DNA of 64,000 nucleotides, taken from Phytopseudomonas seleniipraecipitans. Lineage in GTDB: Bacteria; Pseudomonadota; Gammaproteobacteria; Pseudomonadales; Pseudomonadaceae. Positions 44,154 through 51,343 of the stretch are shown in pieces. The translations under genes were made by a program, and so were the position numbers. The notes under the pieces are model-generated. The model had not been told where the DNA came from. It did not search any database and worked only from the letters and a program-made list of their open reading frames with translations. The stretch covers positions 62,001 through 126,000 of the forward strand of contig NZ_FNBM01000011.1 of NCBI RefSeq assembly GCF_900102335.1, written 5' to 3'. Positions within the stretch are counted from its first letter, which is position 1, and every line of letters starts with the position of its first letter.

Positions 44154-44969
44154 ATGCCCTTGATTCATGCCGCAACGGCAGAACCGCAATGGCGGCGTCG
44201 CACCTCCGCGCAACAGTGGGGCCATTGGCTCATGTGGTTTGCCGGTGCGCTGCTCTTCGTGTTCTGCGCGCGGTTCATTTCTGAAAATACCCTGTGGGAG
44301 TTCGTCGAAGACGCCGGCAGCCAGGGCGCCTCGCTGCTGGCACGCATGCTGCCACCGCGCTGGGACTACACGCCGGCATTGCTGCAGCCGCTCTGGGACA
44401 CCCTCAACATCGCCACCCTGGGTACCGCGCTCGGCGTGCTGATGGCCTTCCCACTGGCCTTCCTCGCCGCACGCAACACCACACCATCACCGTTCATTCG
44501 CAGTGCAGCGCTGCTGATCATCGTGTCGTCGCGGTCGATCAACTCGCTGATCTGGGCAATGCTGCTGGTGGCCATGCTCGGCCCTGGCGTACTCGCCGGG
44601 ATCATCGCTATCGCCCTGCGCTCGGTCGGTTTCGTCGGCAAGCTGCTCTACGAAGCCATCGAGGAAATCAGCCACTCGCCAGTCGAAGCCATGGCGGCTA
44701 CTGGCGCGGGCCGCTTGCAGGTGCTGCAGTTCGGCGTGGTGCCGCAGATCATGCCGGCCTTCGTCGGCACCGCGCTGTATCGCTGGGACATCAACATCCG
44801 CGAATCGACCGTGCTGGGCCTGGTAGGCGCTGGCGGCATCGGCTTGCAGCTCGATGCGGCGATCAACAACCTGGCCTGGGATCGGGTGAGCATCATCTTC
44901 ATCCTGATCTTCGCGACCGTGATTTTTTCCGAATGGGCCTCGGCGCGGATGCGTCAACGGCTGTCGTAA
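44154..44969 (+). CDS. phnE: Phosphonate-type ABC transporter permease, second subunit
   Basis: 271 residues, PhnE family. EAIEEISHSPVEAMAATGAGR and VPQIMPAFVGTALYRWDINIREST align with the same regions of the first permease. GLVGAGGIGLQLDAAINNLAWDR follows. Two non-identical PhnE genes in one operon are a known variant of this transporter class. The ATG at 44154 lies 10 bases after the first permease stop; a GTG/ATG start inside that gene is less likely. A hairpin follows the stop. Confidence 0.92.
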   Translation: MPLIHAATAEPQWRRRTSAQQWGHWLMWFAGALLFVFCARFISENTLWEFVEDAGSQGASLLARMLPPRWDYTPALLQPLWDTLNIATLGTALGVLMAFPLAFLAARNTTPSPFIRSAALLIIVSSRSINSLIWAMLLVAMLGPGVLAGIIAIALRSVGFVGKLLYEAIEEISHSPVEAMAATGAGRLQVLQFGVVPQIMPAFVGTALYRWDINIRESTVLGLVGAGGIGLQLDAAINNLAWDRVSIIFILIFATVIFSEWASARMRQRLS

Positions 44970-44984
44970 CCAACGGCCCTCAAA

Positions 44985-45010
44985 CAGGCGACATCACCCG
45001 ATGTCGCCTG
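44985..45010 (+). terminator. Hairpin after the phosphonate-type transporter operon
   Basis: A perfect 10-bp stem CAGGCGACAT/ATGTCGCCTG with a six-base loop, but no U run. It could be a Rho-dependent end or an mRNA stabiliser. Confidence 0.5.
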
Positions 45011-45240
45011 CGACTCCAGCCGCTCGCTGAGCGCGCCCCCGCACCGTGCTCGCACCGCGCAACCGTGCTCTCCCGTTCGGGACGAACGGTCTGCGCTGCA
45101 ATCGCCTTTACCGGCTAACCTGTTTATTCGGTATCAATCTGTTGCGAACAGGTTGCGAGGGCCACACCTTCGCCGCTGTACCGCGTCCTTCGCATCAGTA
45201 GAACGACTCCCCCGCAAAACAATAAAAAGGAAGTTCGACC

Positions 45241-46389
45241 ATGACGCACTCTCGCCACCTGCTGTCCGGCCTTGCCTTATCGCTGGCACTTGCCAGCGCG
45301 GGCACACACGCTGCGGGACTGACCAGCGAGCAAAAACCATTCGGCAAAACCAATGACGGCACGCCCGTCGAGCAATATGTGCTGCGCAACAGCCATGGCA
45401 TGGAGGCCACGGTGATTACCTACGGCGGCGTACTGCAGTCGCTCAAAGTGCCGGACAAGCATGGAAAATCCGATGACATCGTGCTCGGCTTCGACGACGT
45501 GCAGGGCTATCAGGCCGGCACGGCGTTCTTCGGCGCGACCATCGGCCGTTTCGGCAATCGCCTGGCGGGTGGCGCTTTCGAACTGGATGGCAAGCGCTAC
45601 CAGGTGCCGCTCAACGACGGGCCGAACGCGCTGCACGGCGGTGCCGAGGGCTTCGACAAACGAGTGTGGGAAGCAAAACCCGTTCAAGACAAGAACTCGG
45701 TCGGCGTGACCCTCACCTACCTGTCGGCAGACGGCGAGATGGGCTTCCCGGGTAACCTGAAAACCGAAGTTACTTACCGCCTCAACGACGACAACGAACT
45801 GCACATCGACTACAAGGCCACCACCGACAAGCCCACGGTGCTCAACCTCACCAACCACAGCTACTTCAACCTGGCCGGCGCAGGTAATGGTGACATCCTC
45901 AAGCAGGTCGCAACGCTGCACGCCAGTCACTACACGCCGGTCAACAAAACGCTGATCCCCACCGGCGAACTGGCACCGGTGAAAGGCACGCCGATGGATT
46001 TCACCCAACCGACGCCGATTGGCCAGCACATCAAGGACGACCACGAGCAGCTCAAATTCGCCGAAGCCAAACAGGGCGGCTTCGACTTCAACTGGGCGCT
46101 GGACGGCAAAGGCGACATCCAACAACTCGCCGCCGAGGTGCACGACCCGCAATCAGGCCGCCGCCTGCAGCTTTACACCACGGAGCCAGGCGTGCAGTTC
46201 TACACCAGCAATTTTCTGGATGGCACGGTGAAGGGCAAGGCGGGCAAAACCTACGCGCACTGGAGCGCCTTCACCCTGGAAACCCAGCACTTTCCGGATG
46301 CACCGAACCAGCCAACGTTCGCCTCTACGCGGCTGAACCCAGGGCAAACGTATACGCAGAACACCGTGTTCAAGTTCTCGGCGGACTGA
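45241..46389 (+). CDS. galM: Aldose 1-epimerase with signal peptide
   Basis: 382 residues. A signal peptide (about 1-24, ending GTHAAG) precedes a full GalM beta-sandwich: VITYGGVLQSLKVPDK, GATIGRFGNRLAGG, NALHGGAEGFDKRVWEA, catalytic histidine in LNLTNHSYFNLAG and catalytic glutamate in FTLETQHFPDAPNQP. It interconverts alpha and beta sugar anomers. The signal peptide puts it in the periplasm, unlike the cytoplasmic E. coli enzyme. No sugar catabolic genes adjoin. Confidence 0.93.
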   Translation: MTHSRHLLSGLALSLALASAGTHAAGLTSEQKPFGKTNDGTPVEQYVLRNSHGMEATVITYGGVLQSLKVPDKHGKSDDIVLGFDDVQGYQAGTAFFGATIGRFGNRLAGGAFELDGKRYQVPLNDGPNALHGGAEGFDKRVWEAKPVQDKNSVGVTLTYLSADGEMGFPGNLKTEVTYRLNDDNELHIDYKATTDKPTVLNLTNHSYFNLAGAGNGDILKQVATLHASHYTPVNKTLIPTGELAPVKGTPMDFTQPTPIGQHIKDDHEQLKFAEAKQGGFDFNWALDGKGDIQQLAAEVHDPQSGRRLQLYTTEPGVQFYTSNFLDGTVKGKAGKTYAHWSAFTLETQHFPDAPNQPTFASTRLNPGQTYTQNTVFKFSAD

Positions 46390-46511
46390 GGACACGCTCT
46401 CTGCGTTCGTTGAGCCGCAACGGGGCCAGATTTAGCCAGCCCAGGCAGGCAGCAATCAATCTGCCCCCGTTGCGCTCACGCCCGTGCTCCCCAGACACCT
46501 GGGGGGCGGCT

Positions 46512-47510
46512 TCAACTACGGGCGGCAAGCAGCTCGGCAAAAGCCTGCAGTGCCGGCGGCCCCTGCACATCGCTCGCCAGCAGCGGCAGTTGCTGTATGG
46601 GCAAATGCCCTAGCACCAGACGCAGCTCGTCAAGGTAACTTTGCTCCTGCACCCGGCGCTCGGCAAGAAAGGCCCCGGCATCAGCCGGTGAGCGCTTGTT
46701 GACCACCAAAGCGGCAACATCGACACCGCTGCGCTGCAACTGCGCATGCAGCTCGATGCTCTCCAGCACCGGCAGACGTTCGGCCGCCAACACGATGATG
46801 AAGGCGCAGCGGTTGGCGTCGCCGAGCACTTCGCGCAGTTGCGTAAAGCGATGCCGGCGGCGATCCAGCAAGCGGCGCACCTGGCTGTCACGATCCTCCG
46901 GCGAGTCGCCCGGCTCGCGGCCCAGCAGCGATTCGCCAAAGCCGCGGTCATCGCCACCCAGATTGCGCAGCACCGCACCAAACCCGGCGCTGCGCTCACG
47001 TCGACGCATCAGCCCCTCGGTCCAGGCTGCCATCATCTCCGGCAGCGCCATCAGACGCGCCGTGTGCCCCGATGGAGCAGTGTCGAAGACCAGCAGATCA
47101 TAGTCGTGCAGACCATTGTCGACCGTCTCCGCGATGCGTTCGAGCAGCGCCGCCTCATGCATACCCGGCGCATCGCGCGACAAGCTCATGTGCTTGTCCA
47201 CTTCGCCAGCCAGATGCGCAGGCATCAGTTTGCGCAACGCCGCACCCACCTCACTCAGGTGCTGTTCGACGGCGGTCTGCGGATCGAGTTCGAGGCCATC
47301 GAGCCCCTCAGCCAACGACACCGGCCTCGGCCCAACCGGGCGCCCCCAGAGGTGGCCCAAGTTGTGTGCAGGGTCGGTGGACACCAGCAGCACACGGCGC
47401 CCGGCCTGGGCCTGGGCCAGCGCTGTGGCCGCCGATACCGTGGTTTTGCCGCCCCCCCCCTTGCCGCCGATGAACAGCACGCGGCGATTCCCGGCCAGTT
47501 CTAGCAGCAT
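46512..47510 (-). CDS. ArsA family (Get3/ArsA-like) ATPase
   Basis: 332 residues with the deviant Walker A loop FIGGKGGGGKTTVSAATALA near residue 14, switch STDPAHNLGHLWG and DTAPSGHTARLMALP near residue 140. It is a single-domain member of the ArsA/Get3 group. Known relatives load tail-anchored proteins or drive arsenite efflux; no arsenic genes are present. It overlaps the cory-CC-star gene by 10 bases and is the last gene of a leftward set with a CstA-like transporter. The job in this setting is not established. Confidence 0.9.
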   Translation of the reverse strand: MLLELAGNRRVLFIGGKGGGGKTTVSAATALAQAQAGRRVLLVSTDPAHNLGHLWGRPVGPRPVSLAEGLDGLELDPQTAVEQHLSEVGAALRKLMPAHLAGEVDKHMSLSRDAPGMHEAALLERIAETVDNGLHDYDLLVFDTAPSGHTARLMALPEMMAAWTEGLMRRRERSAGFGAVLRNLGGDDRGFGESLLGREPGDSPEDRDSQVRRLLDRRRHRFTQLREVLGDANRCAFIIVLAAERLPVLESIELHAQLQRSGVDVAALVVNKRSPADAGAFLAERRVQEQSYLDELRLVLGHLPIQQLPLLASDVQGPPALQAFAELLAARS

Positions 47511-47770
47511 CCGATGTGATCCAGTGGCGAGCGCTCCATGCCCATGCGTCGATGCCAGTCATGAAAGCGCTCGTACAACACCGGCATCAGCTCCAGGGTG
47601 TAATAGGCCGCGGGGTTGGGCACGCCGAGGGTTTCGCCGAACACCAGCAGCATGAACAGATCATCCTCGTCGCGCCGGGCACGGGCGAAGGTTCGCCGGT
47701 ACGGCGCGACATAGAATTCGCGCAGCCCGGCGGACACCCGCTGCAGCAGTGGCGGCTTGCGCTCGCTCAC
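47501..47770 (-). CDS. cory-CC-star family protein
   Basis: 89 residues from a GTG start. It has the family features: FYVAPYRRTFARARRDEDDLF, the central FGETLGVPNPAAYYTLELMP and a chain end of two cysteines (GCC stop). The name refers to that CC end. The family regularly accompanies an ArsA-type ATPase and a CstA-type carrier. No enzymatic motif is seen. The terminal cysteines could bind a metal or be lipid or thiol modified; that is speculation. It overlaps the cstA-like stop by GTGA and the ArsA start by 10 bases. Confidence 0.87.
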   Translation of the reverse strand: MSERKPPLLQRVSAGLREFYVAPYRRTFARARRDEDDLFMLLVFGETLGVPNPAAYYTLELMPVLYERFHDWHRRMGMERSPLDHIGCC

Positions 47771-48933
47771 CCGCGTTGCTCGCGATCTGCCTCAACCTCG
47801 ACGGGATCGGGGCCTTGGCGCATGGCGATCACCGACTCCAGGGTCACCCACAACGCAGCGATCAGAATCACTACGTCCATGCCCAACAGCAGCCAGTTCT
47901 CGGCGCGGTAGAACTGGCCCATCTGCACCAGCAGGGCGAAGATCGACATGGCCAGCAGGAACACCAGCGGCACCAGGGTGTAGATGGCCGGGCGTCCCTT
48001 CTTGATCAGAATCACCGTGATGATCGCCAGGGTCAGGCCAGCCAGGATCTGGTTGGTCGTACCGAACAGCGGCCAGATGATCATGCCACCACTGCCATCG
48101 GCACCAGCGCCGAAGGCCAGCGCCATGCAGACGCCAACGGCCAGCACCGTGCCGAACAGCGTGTTGACCTTGATCCCGGCCAGCTCGCCGGCCTCCTGGA
48201 TAACGAAGCGCTGCAGGCGCAGGCCGGTGTCCATGGTGGTGCCGGCGAACAGAATCGCCATCACCGCCAGAATGGTCGCCCCCAGATCCGCCGGCAGGCC
48301 CAGGCCGTTGGCCAGCAGGCTACCGCCGCCAGTAACGAAGGCATTGACGCCACCGGTCCCGAATGCGGTGTACACCGCCTGCCAGTCCACCAGAGTAGCG
48401 AAGCCGGCGGTACAGCAGATGATCGCCGCGAGCGACAGCATGCCCTCGCCCACCGCGCCGAAATAACCGACGAATCGCGCGTCGGTTTCCTTGTCCAGCT
48501 GCTTGGAGGTGGTGCCCGAAGCCACCAGCCCGTGGAAGCCGGAAATAGCGCCACAGGCGATGGTCACGAAGAGCAGCGGCACGATGCTCGGCGTGCTGTC
48601 CGGCAGGGCATCGTTGAACGCAGGCGCGACGATTTCCGGCGCACCGAACAGCACCGCTGCGTAAAGCAGGCCGAGGCCGACGAACAATTGCAGGCCGTTG
48701 ATGTAGTCGCGTGGTTGCAGCAACACCCATACCGGCAGCAGCGAGGCAATGGCCGCGTAGGCGAACAGCAGCAGGATCCACACCGACTTGGCCGACAGGC
48801 CCAACACCGTTTCCGGCAGCGCGACCGGCACCGCGTTACCCAGCAGGATCAGCGCGTAGAGCACTGCAACGCCGATTACCGATGGCCACAGCAGGCTGAC
48901 CTTGTAGCGATAGATCGCCTGGCCGATGAGGAA
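47767..48933 (-). pseudogene. cstA: CstA family carbon starvation/peptide transporter, 5' end deleted
   Basis: About 388 codons of a CstA-like membrane protein, entering at FLIGQAIYRYKVSLLWPSV and ending EVEADREQRG. Family motifs retained are TIACGAISGFHGLVASGTTSKQL and FLVFA-like GTTMDTGLRLQRFVIQEAGE, plus IIWPLFGTTNQILAGLTL. CstA proteins have 550-690 residues, so roughly the first third to half is lost. Homology stops at 48931-48933, exactly where a GGGGACAG repeat begins. No 5' remnant is found on the far side of the CDI island. The fragment has no plausible start and is probably non-functional. Its loss may also cut the promoter of the two genes behind it. Confidence 0.88.
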
Positions 48934-48992
48934 AAAGGGGACAGAATTATTTTTCCGCCATTGGTATGAGCCGAAAATAAATCCCCCCTTTT
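48932..48992. repeat. GGGGACAG palindromic repeat, copy a
   Basis: AAAAAGGGGACAGAATTATT at the left and AAAATAAATCCCCCCTTTT at the right, a worn copy of the element best preserved at 49976 and 51342. It abuts the truncated cstA. Confidence 0.85.
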
Positions 48993-48996
48993 CTCT

Positions 48997-49032
48997 GGTT
49001 GCTTTGAGTCTTAGCGCAGGGCCGACTAATGG
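48997..49032. repeat. 36-bp direct repeat, left copy
   Basis: Begins GGTTGCTTTGAGTCTT and ends GACTAATGG. It recurs at 51472-51508 with a few changes. The copies lie just past the last immunity-like gene of the row and just past cdiI, so they mark equivalent 3' ends. Confidence 0.75.
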
Positions 49033-49052
49033 TTATTCCCTGATGATATCGG

Positions 49053-49292
49053 CTACTTCTTTTCATTCATTTTATTCGCAATCCACATCCCCAGACCTAG
49101 CACGCTGCCGGCCCCCGCGGCGCCTCTAGCAGATAGAAAAATAGCTTCCGTGAAGTTTAATTCAAAGCGCCCAAGAGTCACATAAAAATAAAGCGCAACA
49201 CCAACCTTCAAGCCCAATATAAGGAGAAAAAAGCTTAAAATACTGAGCAGTATTAGATATAACAACAAGCCTACGCTATTGAATCGAAACAT
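49053..49292 (-). CDS. Small two-TM membrane protein, putative CDI immunity paralogue 1
   Basis: 79 residues with a first hydrophobic helix at about 7-34, the joint VGVALYFYVTLGRFELNF, and a glycine-rich second helix SARGAAGAGSVLGLGMW, then a charged end NKMNEKK. It shares SARGxxGxGxxLGxGxW and the KxxEKK end with two neighbours (49462-49716, 51021-51284). It stands 2 bases after the stop of a toxin tail. Size and layout recall the small membrane immunity protein of E. coli EC93 CDI; homology is not claimed. Low GC. Confidence 0.75.
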   Translation of the reverse strand: MFRFNSVGLLLYLILLSILSFFLLILGLKVGVALYFYVTLGRFELNFTEAIFLSARGAAGAGSVLGLGMWIANKMNEKK

Positions 49293-49294
49293 CC

Positions 49295-49390
49295 CTAATC
49301 ACCTTTTTTAACGGTCTCTTTAGAGACTTCTGCTCCAACTATTTCGGAGGCTACCGCTCCCATGGCAAAACTTCCAATGTTTCCTACCGC
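49295..49390 (-). pseudogene. Orphan CdiA C-terminal toxin tail 1
   Basis: The last 31 codons of a former toxin, reading AVGNIGSFAMGAVASEIVGA and ending EVSKETVKKGD. The end resembles the tails at 49713 (LSEVVGAEVSNSVEE) and 51281 (ASEVLGDGVSKSVEA). Homologous sequence starts precisely at the edge of repeat copy b, so the rest of the gene is missing. Confidence 0.8.
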
Positions 49391-49455
49391 AAAAAGGGGA
49401 CAGACATATTTATTCAGCCATTGCCATGAGCCAAAAATAAATCTGTCCCCTTTTC
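49391..49455. repeat. GGGGACAG palindromic repeat, copy b
   Basis: 65 bp with arms AAAAAGGGGACAGACATATT and AAATAAATCTGTCCCCTTTT. The middle is ATTCAGCCATTGCCATGAGC. Read leftwards it stays open in the frame of toxin tail 1. Confidence 0.9.
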
Positions 49456-49461
49456 CCTTTC

Positions 49462-49716
49462 CTATTTGCTTTTATTCTTTGACTCCTCTAATTTAGCCAT
49501 CATCCAGATCCCTATACCTAAAAAAACTCCAGCACCGCTGCCGCCTCTGGCTGAATACACAAGAGCATCCAGCCACATAAAATTGAACTCCCCGTTTACG
49601 AAAGTAAAATAAACTGCAACCCCGAGCTTTGCTAGAAATATTGCAACAGAAATAATTCCGCACCAGAGAGCTACTAGGGTAATACACAATCCCAGTCCTA
49701 CGCTCTTGAATATCAC
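49462..49716 (-). CDS. Small two-TM membrane protein, putative CDI immunity paralogue 2
   Basis: 84 residues from GTG. Helix 1 at about 6-30, then GVAVYFTFVNGEFNFMWL, then SARGGSGAGVFLGIGIWMM and a lysine/glutamate-rich end. The GTG overlaps the stop of the preceding toxin tail (GTGA), the usual coupling of a CDI toxin with its immunity gene. This cassette keeps the longest tail of its toxin type. Confidence 0.78.
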   Translation of the reverse strand: MIFKSVGLGLCITLVALWCGIISVAIFLAKLGVAVYFTFVNGEFNFMWLDALVYSARGGSGAGVFLGIGIWMMAKLEESKNKSK

Positions 49717-49976
49717 CTCCTGCCTCCCTCCTCTACACTGTTAGATACTTCTGCACCAACTACTTCGGAAAGCACTGAGCTTGTAACACTCCCCCCTAGC
49801 TCGCCTACAGGTCCGGGAATATATTTATTAAGCTGCTCTGACGTCATTTTTCCAGCCAATGTGCCAATTGCTGCTGCACCGGTTCCTGCACCAATTATCG
49901 CCCCAGTAGGATCAGTACCTTTTACCTGACTGCCAACGTATGCGCCACTAACACTAATCGCCTCCGTGGCAAGCGA
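49713..49976 (-). pseudogene. Orphan CdiA C-terminal toxin tail 2, glycine-zipper type
   Basis: 87 codons: SLATEAISVSGAYVGSQVKG, then TDPTGAIIGAGTGAAAIGTL, and LNKYIPGPVGELGGSVTSS near the end. Repeated small residues (GxxxG) suggest a membrane-inserting, pore-forming or ionophore toxin, in line with a membrane immunity partner. The upstream part of the toxin and the CdiA stem are missing; the frame breaks in repeat copy c. Confidence 0.82.
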
Positions 49977-50043
49977 AAAAAGGGGACAGATTTATTTATT
50001 CAGCAATTGCCATGCACTAAAAATAAATCTGTCCCCTTTTCCC
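49976..50043. repeat. GGGGACAG palindromic repeat, copy c
   Basis: Perfect 20-bp arms (AAAAGGGGACAGATTTATTT and complement) around ATTCAGCAATTGCCATGCACT. A further half copy, AAAATCTGTCCCCTTTTT, follows at 50056-50073. Confidence 0.92.
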
Positions 50044-50093
50044 TTGGGATTTCTCAAAATCTGTCCCCTTTTTCGGTCTGATTTGCTCTAACT

Positions 50094-50459
50094 TTAATTT
50101 TCTACGTCATCTTCATCGAACAAATCTTTTTTTCTTAACTCCGCGTTATCATACCACTGTCCTTTGGAACTATTTACCGCTCGACGCCTTACACAATATA
50201 TCCTTAAAGAATTTCCCACCCCTATTAAGAGCATTACTCCCGCCATAATACCTGCCCAAAAACGTCTAACGCGAATCGCATCATCACCCATATCTACGAT
50301 AGTAATTCCAACAAGCGAATTTAACCAAAACGTTATATGATGAAGGTTCCACATAATTATGCAGCACAATATGACAAACAATACTGTCAGAAGATTTCCT
50401 CTAATAGTAGACAAATCAAGCATCCCGCCAGGCTGCATTTCTCTAGGAAGCTTTCTCAC
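50094..50459 (-). CDS. Two-TM membrane protein, putative CDI immunity protein of a different type
   Basis: 121 residues from GTG. Hydrophobic segments lie at about 23-50 (NLLTVLFVILCCIIMWNLHH) and 68-88 (FWAGIMAGVMLLIGVG). A soluble acidic end, KKDLFDEDDVEN, follows. It is unrelated in sequence to the three paralogues. The GTG overlaps the stop of toxin tail 3 by one base (TAGTG). No known family recognised; immunity role is inferred from position. Confidence 0.7.
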   Translation of the reverse strand: MRKLPREMQPGGMLDLSTIRGNLLTVLFVILCCIIMWNLHHITFWLNSLVGITIVDMGDDAIRVRRFWAGIMAGVMLLIGVGNSLRIYCVRRRAVNSSKGQWYDNAELRKKDLFDEDDVEN

Positions 50460-50647
50460 TACTGCTCCTTATTCAGCTTATCAATAATTAAAGGAATGCT
50501 ACCGCTTGCAGCGCCCGCTGCCGCCTCTCCAACATATGCCGGGCATGGGTTTTTGACGCCAATATTCTGTAGCAGAATTGGCTTGTTTGGATCAATGATA
50601 GATCCGCCAATTCGGTAAGGAAGCAACTTTCCTGAAAGATTAAAACG
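50459..50647 (-). pseudogene. Orphan CdiA C-terminal toxin tail 3
   Basis: 62 codons reading NLSGKLLPYRIGGSIIDPNK, then NIGVKNPCPAYVGEAAAGAA and ending IIDKLNKEQ. It is unlike tails 1, 2 and 4. It begins at the edge of repeat copy d and couples to the next gene by TAGTG. A spurious overlapping ORF in another frame covers the same bases. Confidence 0.78.
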
Positions 50648-50713
50648 AAAAGGGGACAGATATATTTATTCAGCAATTGCCATACGCTAAAAATAAATCT
50701 GCCCCCTTTTCCC
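50648..50713. repeat. GGGGACAG palindromic repeat, copy d
   Basis: Arms AAAAGGGGACAGATATATTT and AAATAAATCTGCCCCCTTTT, two mismatches. It sits between tail 3 and an immunity-gene stub and cuts that stub. Confidence 0.9.
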
Positions 50714-50756
50714 TCGGTAGTTGGATGTAATCCCTAATGACGCGCTCTAAATTCAT
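50711..50756 (-). pseudogene. Immunity-gene stub cut by repeat d
   Basis: ATG at 50756 opens MNLERVIRDYIQLPR, then runs into repeat d and stops inside it. It lies 2 bases past the stop of toxin tail 5. The arrangement fits the first 15 codons of a lost immunity gene. Confidence 0.6.
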
Positions 50757-50758
50757 TA

Positions 50759-50830
50759 TTAATACCTAGACCTTGACTCAGCGACTTCCCTCATTAGCTG
50801 CTCGGTTTCAGCAGGCGTAACTTGGTCAAT
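50759..50830 (-). pseudogene. Orphan toxin tail 5
   Basis: About 23 codons, IDQVTPAETEQLMREVAESR then SRY stop. The frame enters from repeat copy e. It has no similarity to the other tails. Position just before a new ATG matches the toxin-immunity order. Confidence 0.55.
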
Positions 50831-50889
50831 AGGGGACAGACCACGATTCCACTCAAAGCTAAAGCTATAAACGGGGTCTGTCCCCTATT
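50828..50889. repeat. TAGGGGACAGAC palindromic repeat, copy e (variant)
   Basis: AATAGGGGACAGAC and GTCTGTCCCCTATT, 14-bp perfect arms, enclose CACGATTCCACTCAAAGC. A half copy, GTGTCCCCTATT, stands right after cdiI at 51510-51521. Confidence 0.85.
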
Positions 50890-51017
50890 ACACCTGGAAG
50901 TAATAGCCATCAACCTTGATACTAGTTTCTCTCAAGGCCGGATTGGCTTTGAATACATATTCCGCCTGGACTGCCCCGCGGCTAGACAAAGTCAATGACT
51001 CTGACCCTATCGATTCG
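50888..51017 (-). pseudogene. Unidentified C-terminal gene fragment
   Basis: An open frame without a start reads ESIGSESLTLSSRGAVQAEY, continues VFKANPALRETSIKVDGYYF and ends QV, stopping at 50888 at the edge of repeat e. Amino acid usage looks natural. It follows immunity paralogue 3 and could be the end of another toxin or immunity gene. Not recognised. Confidence 0.45.
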
Positions 51018-51020
51018 CTA

Positions 51021-51284
51021 TTACTTCTTGTCAACCTTCCTGTTCTTCTTCTCCTCTAACTTACTCATAACCCATACCCCTATACCTAAAACCACACCAC
51101 CACCCACTCCACCTCGAGCAGATAAAATAAGATTCTGAGCCCACGAAAACTCAAACCCCCCACCAACCATATAAATATATAAAGCCGCCGCAAGCCTCAT
51201 AAAAAATACAACCAGAAAGGAAGTAAGGACCAAAACAGAGATCAGCACCAGCAATAGCTTTATATCAACTTTTTCAAATTTCAT
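51021..51284 (-). CDS. Small two-TM membrane protein, putative CDI immunity paralogue 3
   Basis: 87 residues. Helix 1 at about 9-32 (LLLVLISVLVLTSFLVVFFM), then AAALYIYMVGGGFEFSW, SARGGVGGGVVLGIGVWVM and the charged end SKLEEKKNRKVDKK. Clear paralogue of the products at 49053-49292 and 49462-49716. The ATG overlaps the stop of toxin tail 4 (ATGA). Confidence 0.78.
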   Translation of the reverse strand: MKFEKVDIKLLLVLISVLVLTSFLVVFFMRLAAALYIYMVGGGFEFSWAQNLILSARGGVGGGVVLGIGVWVMSKLEEKKNRKVDKK

Positions 51285-51343
51285 TCGCTTGCTCCTGCTT
51301 CTACGCTTTTCGATACCCCGTCGCCAAGAACCTCAGATGCGAA
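51281..51343 (-). pseudogene. Orphan CdiA C-terminal toxin tail 4
   Basis: 19 codons, ASEVLGDGVSKSVEAGASE, matching the ends of tails 1 and 2. The frame is open into repeat copy f. The rest of the toxin is absent. Confidence 0.75.

Noticed and set aside
47749..48969. 406-codon rightward ORF over the cstA fragment
   Set aside because: Antisense shadow; the leftward frame carries clear CstA motifs.
50488..50676. 62-codon leftward ORF starting inside repeat d
   Set aside because: It is in a different frame from toxin tail 3, which has natural composition and couples correctly to the next gene.
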